A stretch of 5,545 nucleotides of DNA from Deltaproteobacteria bacterium (lineage in GTDB: Bacteria; Myxococcota_A; UBA796; UBA2385), in NCBI GenBank assembly GCA_947462115.1, contig CANHON010000313.1, positions 1-5,545 of the forward strand. The letters are read 5' to 3'. This document shows, in pieces, positions 1 to 5,168 of the stretch. Made by a program: the position numbers and the translations under genes. Every line of letters starts with the position of its first letter. Within the stretch, counting starts at the first letter, position 1. Below the pieces are notes generated by a model. It saw only the letters and a list, made by a program, of their open reading frames with translations. It made no database searches and was not told the DNA's origin.

Positions 1-1014
1 CAGGCCCGGGCGCTCCTCGGGGATGACGCGCTCCTGGTGGGCTGGATCGCCTATGAGGCCGGGGCCGCCTTCGAGCGCATGCCAGCGCCCGCCCGGCCCC
101 TCCGGCAGCCGGCGGTTCGGCTGTGGCGGCCCGCGCGATCGATCTGGCTGCGCGGCGCCGCGCCCGAGGCCCCGCCGCCCCAACGCCCGCGGCCCGCCGC
201 CCGCGCCCTGCCCGGCGCCGCGCCCGAGGCCTACCAGGGCAGCGTGGCGCAACTTCTGGAGTTCATCGCCGAAGGTGACGTCTACCAGGCCAACCTCGCA
301 TGGGAGGCGGGCCCCCTGCCCTGCCCCGCGCCCCTGTCCCTGTGGCTGCGCCTGCGCGCCGAGAACCCGGCCGAGCGCGGCGCCTTCGTCCGGTACGGCG
401 GGCATGCGCTCATCAGCAACTCCCCGGAGCTGTTCCTGAAGGTGCGGCCTGACGGTGAAGGCTCCATCGCCGAGACCGCGCCGATCAAGGGCACGGCCGT
501 CGGGACCGAAGCCGGGGCGGCCTACCTGCGGGCGAGCGAAAAGGAGCGGGCCGAGCTCACCATGATCGTCGACATGGCCCGCAACGACCTCAGCCGCGTG
601 GCGCGCCCCGGCACCGTCCTCGCCGGCCCCCGCACCTTGCGCCGCTGCGGCGACCTGTGGCACGCCGAGCAGCGGATCCAAGGCGCCGCGGGTGGGGAGG
701 TCCACAGCTTCGATTGGATCGCCGCGAGCTTCCCACCGGCGAGCGTAACGGGCGCCCCAAAAGTGCGGGCCATGCAGCGTATTCATGAGCTGGAGGCCGG
801 CCCACGCGGCGCCTACACCGGCGCGATCGGCTGGCTGCGCGGCCCGCGCGAGGCCCACCTCAACGTGGCGATCCGCACGCTCTGCTGGGCGGAGGGGCAA
901 GCCCATGTGCACCTCGGCGCCGGCATTGTCGCGGACTCCAGCCCGCTGGGCGAATGGCAAGAGACCCTCCACAAAGGCGCGGCCCTGGCCGCCGCCCTCG
1001 GCGATCCCCCATGA
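1..1014 (+). CDS. pabB: Aminodeoxychorismate synthase component I (PabB), 5'-truncated by the window
   Basis: PabB converts chorismate to 4-amino-4-deoxychorismate, using ammonia from a PabA glutaminase, on the way to p-aminobenzoate and folate in the cytoplasm. The frame is open from base 1 and 337 residues are visible; the true start lies upstream. The N-terminal GWIAYEAG segment (37-60) matches the PabB/TrpE N-terminal fold. A Pro/Ala/Arg-rich linker follows, then the chorismate-binding domain: GDVYQANL, SNSPELFL, PIKGT (Lys codon 487-489), MIVDMARNDLSRV, SVTGAPKVRAM (Lys codon 760-762), AGIVADSS and EWQETLHK, which carries conserved acidic residues and a lysine. The Lys in PIKGT is the known hallmark separating PabB from anthranilate synthase TrpE, which has PIAGT. 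Unusual points are Ala instead of Arg before PIKGT, and HAEQ where relatives usually have H-x-x-S. No pabA or pabC is visible. The stop overlaps thiE by four bases. Confidence 0.93.
   Translation, partial: QARALLGDDALLVGWIAYEAGAAFERMPAPARPLRQPAVRLWRPARSIWLRGAAPEAPPPQRPRPAARALPGAAPEAYQGSVAQLLEFIAEGDVYQANLAWEAGPLPCPAPLSLWLRLRAENPAERGAFVRYGGHALISNSPELFLKVRPDGEGSIAETAPIKGTAVGTEAGAAYLRASEKERAELTMIVDMARNDLSRVARPGTVLAGPRTLRRCGDLWHAEQRIQGAAGGEVHSFDWIAASFPPASVTGAPKVRAMQRIHELEAGPRGAYTGAIGWLRGPREAHLNVAIRTLCWAEGQAHVHLGAGIVADSSPLGEWQETLHKGAALAAALGDPP
153..231 (+). repeat. 19-base direct repeat in the PabB interdomain linker
   Basis: The sequence CGGCGCCGCGCCCGAGGCC occurs at 153-171 and again at 213-231. 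The copies are exactly 60 bases (20 codons) apart and in frame, so each encodes GAAPEA. They flank a proline/arginine-rich stretch where PabB proteins usually have a variable linker before the chorismate-binding domain. It could be a remnant of an in-frame duplication or a product of biased composition. Confidence 0.6.
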
Positions 1015-1616
1015 AGCCAACGCTCCCCCTCGGCCTCTACGCGATCGCCGACGCCACCTATGGCGACCCGATCGCCCAAGCCCGCGCCCTGCTCTCCGCG
1101 GGGCTCGGCGTCGTCCAGCTCCGGTGCAAAGGCTGGAGCACCGCCGAGCGGGTCCGCGCCGCCCGGGAGCTGCGGGCCGACTTTGATTCCCACCACGCCA
1201 TCCTCATCATGAACGACGACCTCGAGGCCGCCGCCGAAGGCCAGGCCGACGGCCTGCACCTGGGCCAGGGGGACGGCGAGCTCCCGGCGGCGCGGGCGCG
1301 GTTGGGCGCAGCGGCGCTGATCGGCCGGAGCACCCACACCCTCCGGCACATCGAGGCAGCCCGGGCGGAGGGCGCCGACTACATCGGCTTTGGGCCCCTG
1401 TTCGAGACCCGAACCAAAGAGACGCCGCACCCAACACAAGCCGCGCTGCTCGAAGCGGCCTTGACGGCGGCCGGGGCGACGCCCTTGGTGGGCATCGGCG
1501 GGCTCGACGCCGAGCGGCTGGTCGGCCTCCGCGCGCGGGGGCTGCAGCGCTGGGCGGTGATCTCCGCCATCCTCCTCGCCCCTGACCTGGCGCAGGCTGT
1601 GGTCGCACACCGCTGA
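1011..1616 (+). CDS. thiE: Thiamine phosphate synthase (ThiE)
   Basis: ThiE joins hydroxymethylpyrimidine diphosphate and the thiazole phosphate carboxylate to make thiamine phosphate in the cytoplasm. The 201-residue product is a compact TIM barrel, slightly shorter than usual. Visible active-site motifs are VQLRCK (Arg38, Lys40), MNDD (Asn68, Asp69), HLGQGD (Asp88), GRSTH (Ser107), GFGPLF followed by TRTK (Lys136), the phosphate-binding GIGG (161-164) and AVISAI (Ser185). All positions expected for diphosphate, magnesium and pyrimidine binding are present. This argues for a true ThiE rather than the related tautomerase TenI. The start chosen is the ATG whose last bases form the pabB stop (ATGA). 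A 19-codon upstream extension is possible but would lie inside pabB. No Shine-Dalgarno sequence is evident, so translation is probably coupled to pabB. The stop is followed by a GC-rich inverted-repeat region. Confidence 0.95.
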   Translation: MKPTLPLGLYAIADATYGDPIAQARALLSAGLGVVQLRCKGWSTAERVRAARELRADFDSHHAILIMNDDLEAAAEGQADGLHLGQGDGELPAARARLGAAALIGRSTHTLRHIEAARAEGADYIGFGPLFETRTKETPHPTQAALLEAALTAAGATPLVGIGGLDAERLVGLRARGLQRWAVISAILLAPDLAQAVVAHR

Positions 1617-1719
1617 GGGGTCCGCGGCGAGCTGATCGTGCAGACGGCCATTCTCGCGGAGCTTCGGCCCGCGCCCGTCGCCGAGCCAGCGGCGGGTGGT
1701 GCGCGCAGCCGCCGACCCC
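1617..1719 (+). other. Inverted-repeat-bounded segment after thiE, possible structured 3' UTR
   Basis: GGGGTCCGCGGC (1617-1628), starting right after the thiE stop, is complementary at 11 of 12 positions to GCCGCCGACCCC (1708-1719). Inside the bracket lie other possible pairings: TCCGCG (1621-1626) with CGCGGA (1655-1660), and a hairpin at 1671-1704. Some of these are mutually exclusive. No convincing coding frame was found in it. It may be a structured transcript end or 3' UTR, but chance pairing is easy in such GC-rich DNA. Confidence 0.3.
1671..1704 (+). terminator. GC-rich hairpin after thiE without a T-tract
   Basis: CGCCG (1679-1683) pairs with CGGCG (1690-1694) around a six-base loop. 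GCGC (1671-1674) with GCGC (1701-1704) can extend the stem through an imperfect internal region. No run of T follows, so it does not look like a classical intrinsic terminator. It might mark or protect the 3' end of the pabB-thiE message. Confidence 0.25.
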
Positions 1720-1740
1720 GCACGAAGTGGTGGCACACGG

Positions 1741-1790
1741 CGCATGGTTCATGCTATTCCAGCGCAGCCCATTGCCGAGTCAAGAGCTGA
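1741..1790 (+). promoter_or_regulatory. AT-richer pocket with a 13-base dyad upstream of the transglycosylase gene
   Basis: By hand count 22 of these 50 bases are A or T, clearly more than in the surrounding DNA. This is where a promoter for the downstream gene would be expected. The pocket contains a perfect dyad, GCATG (1742-1746), GTT, CATGC (1750-1754), which could be a small operator or chance. TGCTATTCC (1752-1760) resembles an extended -10 element only poorly, and no matching -35 box was found. The transcription start cannot be fixed from this sequence. Confidence 0.2.
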
Positions 1791-1830
1791 CCCCCCAACC
1801 GCAGGTCGGGGAGCCTCGCGACGCACTCCT

Positions 1831-1854
1831 CTCCGGTCTCTCCGGGAGCACCCG
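1831..1854 (+). promoter_or_regulatory. Shine-Dalgarno of the transglycosylase gene inside a small hairpin
   Basis: GGGAG at 1844-1848 sits six bases before the ATG at 1855 and decides that start. The same bases can pair upstream: CTCCGG (1831-1836) with CCGGGAG (1842-1848), leaving one bulged G and a TCTCT loop. The stem would cover the ribosome-binding site. A tandem CTCTCCGG (1829-1836 and 1838-1845) creates this arrangement. Confidence 0.5.
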
Positions 1855-3762
1855 ATGACCCCCTTGCTGCTCATGTTGGCGCTCGCCCTCCCCTCCGAAG
1901 CCCAGGCCGGCTGGTTCCGCAAGGCCAAGGCCCGCAAGGCCAACTCCGCGCCCGCCTCCGACGACGGCGGCGCCTCGGGTGAAAACAGCGACAACGCCCG
2001 CATCCAGCCCGAGGACAGCAGCGAGGGCGACGACAACGGCGACGACAACGCCGAGGACGGCGGGAAAAGCGAGCCCACCGCCAAGCCCGCCACCCACCAC
2101 CGCGGCCGCCACAACGACAGCCAAAAGCTGGCCGAAGACGGGCACAAGCCGGCCGGCGGCTCGCTGTGGGACTTCATTGAGGACGTCGAGGGCGATCGGC
2201 CCACCGACGAGGCCGTGCCCCAGAGCGAGGAGCTCGACGCCGAGCGCACCGCCGAGCACACCTTCCTCATCGAGGGCATGGGGAGCCGCCCCACCGACAG
2301 CCTCTACACCAACCCCACCGGCGCCTCGGTCGATGACCCGCTCTACCTGAGCTTGGTCAACCCCAACGAGTTCGACATCCCCGTCGTGATCAACGAGGAC
2401 GTCATCCGGTGGATGCGGTACTTCACCGGCAACGGCCGCAAGTACTACAGCCGGTGGCTGGAGCGCAGCACCCGCTACCGTCCGATGATGTACGAGAAGC
2501 TCGACAAGGCCGGCCTGCCGCGCGATCTCGTCTACCTCAGCATGATCGAGAGCGGCTACGCCACCCACGCCTACAGCCGCGCCGCCGCCGTGGGCCTCTG
2601 GCAGTTCATCACGCCCACCGCTACCGAGTGGGGCATGCGGGTCGACTGGTGGGTCGATGAGCGCCGGGACCCCGAGGTCAGCACCGACGCCGCCATCGCC
2701 TTCCTCGGCTACCTCAACCGCAAGTTCGGCTCCTGGCACTTGGCCTGGGCGGCCTACAACGGCGGCCCGAGCCGGGTGGACAAGGCCGTCGCGCGGCACG
2801 GCACCAAGGACTTCTGGAAGCTCGTCCGCGCCGGCGCCTTCCCCGAGGAGACCGACAACTACGTCCCCAAGCTGATCGCGGCGGCCATCATCGGCCACCA
2901 CCCGGAGCGCTACGGCTTTACCGGCCTCGAGTACCAGCCGCGCCTCGACTACGAGACGGTGGCGGTCAACGAGGCGGTCAGCCTCGACGTGCTGGCCCGC
3001 TGCGCCGGCATGACGGTCGAGGCCTTCCAGGAGATGAACCCGCACCTGCGGCGCTTCACCTCCGCCCCCGACGGCAAGAAGGGCTTCGTGCACGTGCCCA
3101 AGGGCCGGGACGCGAGCTTCGTCGCCGCGCTCGACAAGGTGCCAGCGAACGAGCGGGTCGCCTACACCCGCCACAAGGTCAAGTCCGGCGAGTCGCTCGG
3201 CACCATCGCCAAGAAGTACAACGTCTCCCTCGCTGACCTCCAGCGCGTCAACAAGATCAGCAACCCCAACCGGGTGCTGGTCGGCATGGAGCTGATCATC
3301 CCGTCGAACGGCAGCGCCGCCGCCCTCGCCGCCATGCACGAGGACCGCCCCTCCACCCCGGCGGTCGCCTCCAAGAGCAGCCCCAGCGTCAAGTCCGCCT
3401 CCGCCGCCCCCAAGGCGATGACCAGCACCGCCGGCAGCGGCAGCAGCAGCCCGAAGGCCACCAAGGTCACCCACGTGGTCCGCAAGGGCGAGGCCCTGAG
3501 CGCCATCGCGGCCCGCTACGGCGTCTCGACCGCCGACGTCATGCGCTGGAACGGCATCTCCAACGCCAACAAGGTCATGGCCGGCCAAAAGCTGGCGATC
3601 TACCAGAAGGCCAGCGCCTGGACCACCCACGTGGTCCGCAAGGGCGAGACCATGAGCGGCGTCGCCCAGAAGTACGGCTGCTCGGTGGCGGACATCCGGA
3701 GCTGGAACAACCTCAAGACCTCCGAGATCTACGTCGGCCAGAAGGTCAAGGTCCGCCGCTGA
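1855..3762 (+). CDS. MltD-type lytic transglycosylase with signal peptide and three LysM domains
   Basis: The predicted 635-residue enzyme cleaves the glycan strands of peptidoglycan in the periplasm, leaving 1,6-anhydro-muramyl ends. Residues 1-18 form a short signal peptide (hydrophobic core, probable cleavage after AQA). There is no lipobox cysteine, unlike E. coli MltD. A short basic stretch and an acidic low-complexity spacer reach to about residue 130. The SLT domain follows: MIESGY with catalytic Glu232, GLWQF (247-251), WVDERRDP (266-273) and AAYNGG (299-304), all typical of the MltD family. A degenerate LysM-like segment lies near residues 380-430. Three clear peptidoglycan-binding LysM domains are at 440-484, 540-584 and 592-635, with Ser/Ala/Pro/Lys-rich linkers. 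The ATG at 1855 was chosen for its signal peptide and Shine-Dalgarno. The frame is open upstream to a GTG at 1696, but that would place 53 unlikely residues before the signal peptide. A terminator follows the gene. Confidence 0.93.
   Translation: MTPLLLMLALALPSEAQAGWFRKAKARKANSAPASDDGGASGENSDNARIQPEDSSEGDDNGDDNAEDGGKSEPTAKPATHHRGRHNDSQKLAEDGHKPAGGSLWDFIEDVEGDRPTDEAVPQSEELDAERTAEHTFLIEGMGSRPTDSLYTNPTGASVDDPLYLSLVNPNEFDIPVVINEDVIRWMRYFTGNGRKYYSRWLERSTRYRPMMYEKLDKAGLPRDLVYLSMIESGYATHAYSRAAAVGLWQFITPTATEWGMRVDWWVDERRDPEVSTDAAIAFLGYLNRKFGSWHLAWAAYNGGPSRVDKAVARHGTKDFWKLVRAGAFPEETDNYVPKLIAAAIIGHHPERYGFTGLEYQPRLDYETVAVNEAVSLDVLARCAGMTVEAFQEMNPHLRRFTSAPDGKKGFVHVPKGRDASFVAALDKVPANERVAYTRHKVKSGESLGTIAKKYNVSLADLQRVNKISNPNRVLVGMELIIPSNGSAAALAAMHEDRPSTPAVASKSSPSVKSASAAPKAMTSTAGSGSSSPKATKVTHVVRKGEALSAIAARYGVSTADVMRWNGISNANKVMAGQKLAIYQKASAWTTHVVRKGETMSGVAQKYGCSVADIRSWNNLKTSEIYVGQKVKVRR
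2026..2049 (+). repeat. Tandem 12-base repeat encoding GDDN twice
   Basis: GGCGACGACAAC occurs at 2026-2037 and immediately again at 2038-2049. In frame it encodes GDDN twice (residues 58-65) in the acidic spacer of the lytic transglycosylase. Such tandem codon blocks change length easily by slippage, so the spacer is probably variable between strains. Confidence 0.7.
3468..3648 (+). repeat. 25-base identical segment shared by LysM domains 2 and 3
   Basis: The 25 bases at 3468-3492 and 3624-3648 are identical and encode THVVRKGE at the start of LysM domains 2 and 3. The copies are 156 bases (52 codons) apart. The first LysM domain starts with the related HKVKSGES but differs at the DNA level. 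Domains 2 and 3 therefore look like the more recent duplication, or were kept alike by codon bias or gene conversion. Confidence 0.7.
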
Positions 3763-3783
3763 GCGGAGCGACGCCCACCCCAA

Positions 3784-3821
3784 CAGCCCCGTCCCGGGTC
3801 GCCGGGCGGGGCTGATGTTTT
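3784..3821 (+). terminator. Intrinsic terminator between the transglycosylase gene and moeA
   Basis: CAGCCCCG (3784-3791) pairs perfectly with CGGGGCTG (3807-3814). A T-G wobble and two C-G pairs extend the stem to about 11 pairs around a nine-base loop. ATGTTTT (3815-3821) follows. The stem is strong and the T-tract short. The last T is directly followed by the GGAGGG of moeA, so this element may act as a partial terminator or leader structure as well as a transcript end. Confidence 0.7.
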
Positions 3822-3827
3822 GGAGGG
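3822..3827 (+). promoter_or_regulatory. Ribosome-binding site of moeA
   Basis: GGAGGG ends three bases before the ATG at 3831 and is the strongest Shine-Dalgarno in the window, though its spacing is a little short. It begins immediately after the T-tract of the preceding terminator and eight bases after the hairpin base. It supports 3831 as the moeA start. Confidence 0.75.
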
Positions 3828-3830
3828 TCC

Positions 3831-5168
3831 ATGACCCCAGTGCCCATCGACCCCGCGGGCCAGGGGCTGCGCCTCGAAGAGGCCCTTGCCCTCGCGCTTC
3901 GCCGGCCGCTGCGCTGCACGCCCGAGCGCGTCCCGCTGTCGGCGGCGCTGGGCCGCACCCTCGCCGCCCCCGTTCACGCCGCGCTCGACGCCCCCGAGCA
4001 GCACACCAGCGCGATGGACGGCTACGCCGTCATTCTCAGCGATCTCAGTGATCTCGGCGGCCTTGGGGGCCCCGGCGCGGCCGAGGCCCCGCGCTGGCTC
4101 CGGCTCCAGGAGGTGGTCGCCGCCGGGCACCCGCCCCAGCGCCCGCTGGTGCCCGGGGCGGTGGCCCGGGTGATGACCGGCGCGCAGCTCCCCACCGGCG
4201 CAGAGGCCGTGGTGATGCAGGAGCACACCCGTCGAGAGGGCGACCAGGTCGCTTTTTTCGAGCAGCCCACCCGGGGTCAGCACATCCGCCGCCAGGGCTC
4301 CGACCACGCCGCCGGCGATCGGCTGCTGCCGGCCGGCGCGCGGCTCGGCCCGGAGTCCCTCGGCTTGTTCGCCAGCCAAGGCCTCACCGAGCTCACCGTC
4401 TGGGCCCGGCCGCGGGTGGCCGTCCTCAGCACCGGCGACGAGCTCGCCCCGCCCGGCGGGCCCCGGGCGCCGGGCCAGCGCTGGGCCAGCAACAGCCTCG
4501 CCCTCTGCGCCCTCATCGAGGAGGCCGGCGGGGAGGCCATCGACTGCGGGATCGCCCCCGACGACCGGGCCGCCGCCGCGCGGGTGGTGCGGGCGGCCAT
4601 GGATCTGCAGCCGGCATTGATCCTCAGCTCGGGCGGGGTCAGCGTCGGCGACTTTGACGTGATGAAGGACGTCTTCGTCGAGCTCGGCGCCACCATCGAC
4701 CAGTGGCGGGTGGCGATGAAGCCCGGCAAGCCCCTGCTCATCGGCGAGCTGGGCGGGGCGCGGCTCTTCGGCCTGCCCGGCAACCCGCTGTCCAGCGCCA
4801 CCACCTGCCGGCTGTTCGCCCGGAGCCTCATCCGCGCGAGCCTAGGCGATCCGACGCCCCTGCTGCCGATCCTAGACGTGGAGCTCAGCGCCCGCGTCGC
4901 CCACCGGCCGGGTCGGGCCGAGCTCGTCCCGGTCCTGCTCGCGGTGACCGACCAGGGCCTGCGGGCCAGCCCCCAGCGCATCACCGGCTCGGGCTCGACG
5001 GCGGCGGGGGCGCTGGGCGGCGGCTTGGCGCTGCTGGGCGTCGATCTCGGAGACGCGGAGGCCGGGGATCGGGTGCCCGTGATGCTGCTGTCCGCCCCGC
5101 TGGGCCTCGGCGCCCGCCTGTCGGACCTGCGCTGGGGCGGCCGTCCGCTGCCGGCGGCCCCACCGTGA
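3831..5168 (+). CDS. moeA: Molybdopterin molybdenumtransferase (MoeA)
   Basis: MoeA inserts molybdate into adenylylated molybdopterin to form molybdenum cofactor in the cytoplasm. The 445-residue product is somewhat longer than E. coli MoeA (411). Motifs in family order are SAMDGYAV (Asp63), AGHPP, RVMTGAQLPTGAEAVV, GQHIRRQGSDHAAGD, STGDEL (200-205), SSGGVSVGDFDVMK (GGVSVGDFD 268-276), KPGKP (297-301) and LPGNP (315-319). A C-terminal beta-barrel domain IV follows, with HRPGRAELVPVL, ITGSGS and AGDRVPVMLL. The GSD triplet replaces the usual GED. A Gly/Ala/Pro-rich stretch after DGYAV (about residues 69-84) accounts for some of the extra length. The start is fixed by GGAGGG at 3822-3827. The gene ends in a GTGA overlap with mobA, which indicates an operon. 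A hairpin followed by six Ts lies inside the gene at 4240-4258. Confidence 0.97.
   Translation: MTPVPIDPAGQGLRLEEALALALRRPLRCTPERVPLSAALGRTLAAPVHAALDAPEQHTSAMDGYAVILSDLSDLGGLGGPGAAEAPRWLRLQEVVAAGHPPQRPLVPGAVARVMTGAQLPTGAEAVVMQEHTRREGDQVAFFEQPTRGQHIRRQGSDHAAGDRLLPAGARLGPESLGLFASQGLTELTVWARPRVAVLSTGDELAPPGGPRAPGQRWASNSLALCALIEEAGGEAIDCGIAPDDRAAAARVVRAAMDLQPALILSSGGVSVGDFDVMKDVFVELGATIDQWRVAMKPGKPLLIGELGGARLFGLPGNPLSSATTCRLFARSLIRASLGDPTPLLPILDVELSARVAHRPGRAELVPVLLAVTDQGLRASPQRITGSGSTAAGALGGGLALLGVDLGDAEAGDRVPVMLLSAPLGLGARLSDLRWGGRPLPAAPP
4240..4258 (+). terminator. Terminator-like hairpin plus T6 inside moeA
   Basis: GCGAC (4240-4244) pairs with GTCGC (4248-4252) around a CAG loop, and TTTTTT (4253-4258) follows at once. 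Weaker A-T and G-T pairing can extend the stem outward. The codons used, GCT TTT TTC, are not the GCC and TTC forms dominant elsewhere, and they are what create the T-run. It may cause attenuation or slippage, or be a coincidence; the stem is short. Confidence 0.3.

Noticed and set aside
1..1014. Anthranilate synthase component I (TrpE) as identity of the first gene
   Set aside because: The active-site motif is PIKGT with the PabB lysine, not PIAGT, and the C-terminal half reads as PabB.
813..1745. Minus-strand open frame covering thiE and the following gap
   Set aside because: It lies opposite a convincing ThiE, has biased composition and no recognised domain.
1732..1746. TGGCAC resembling a sigma-54 -24 element
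   Set aside because: The required GC of the -12 element is not at the correct spacing, where the sequence reads TG.
1617..1787. Plus-strand open frame continuing in phase after the thiE stop
   Set aside because: There is no ATG and no ribosome-binding site, and the translation shows no recognisable protein features; a ThiE read-through domain is not supported.
1780..3783. Very long minus-strand open frame opposite the transglycosylase gene
   Set aside because: Its translation is a Gly/Val/Asp/Ala-rich shadow of a gene whose codons end in G or C. It has no recognisable motifs, and the + strand encodes clear SLT and LysM domains.
3763..3830. Molybdenum cofactor riboswitch upstream of moeA
   Set aside because: The gap is only 68 bases and is filled by a simple terminator hairpin, too short for the Moco RNA motif as known.
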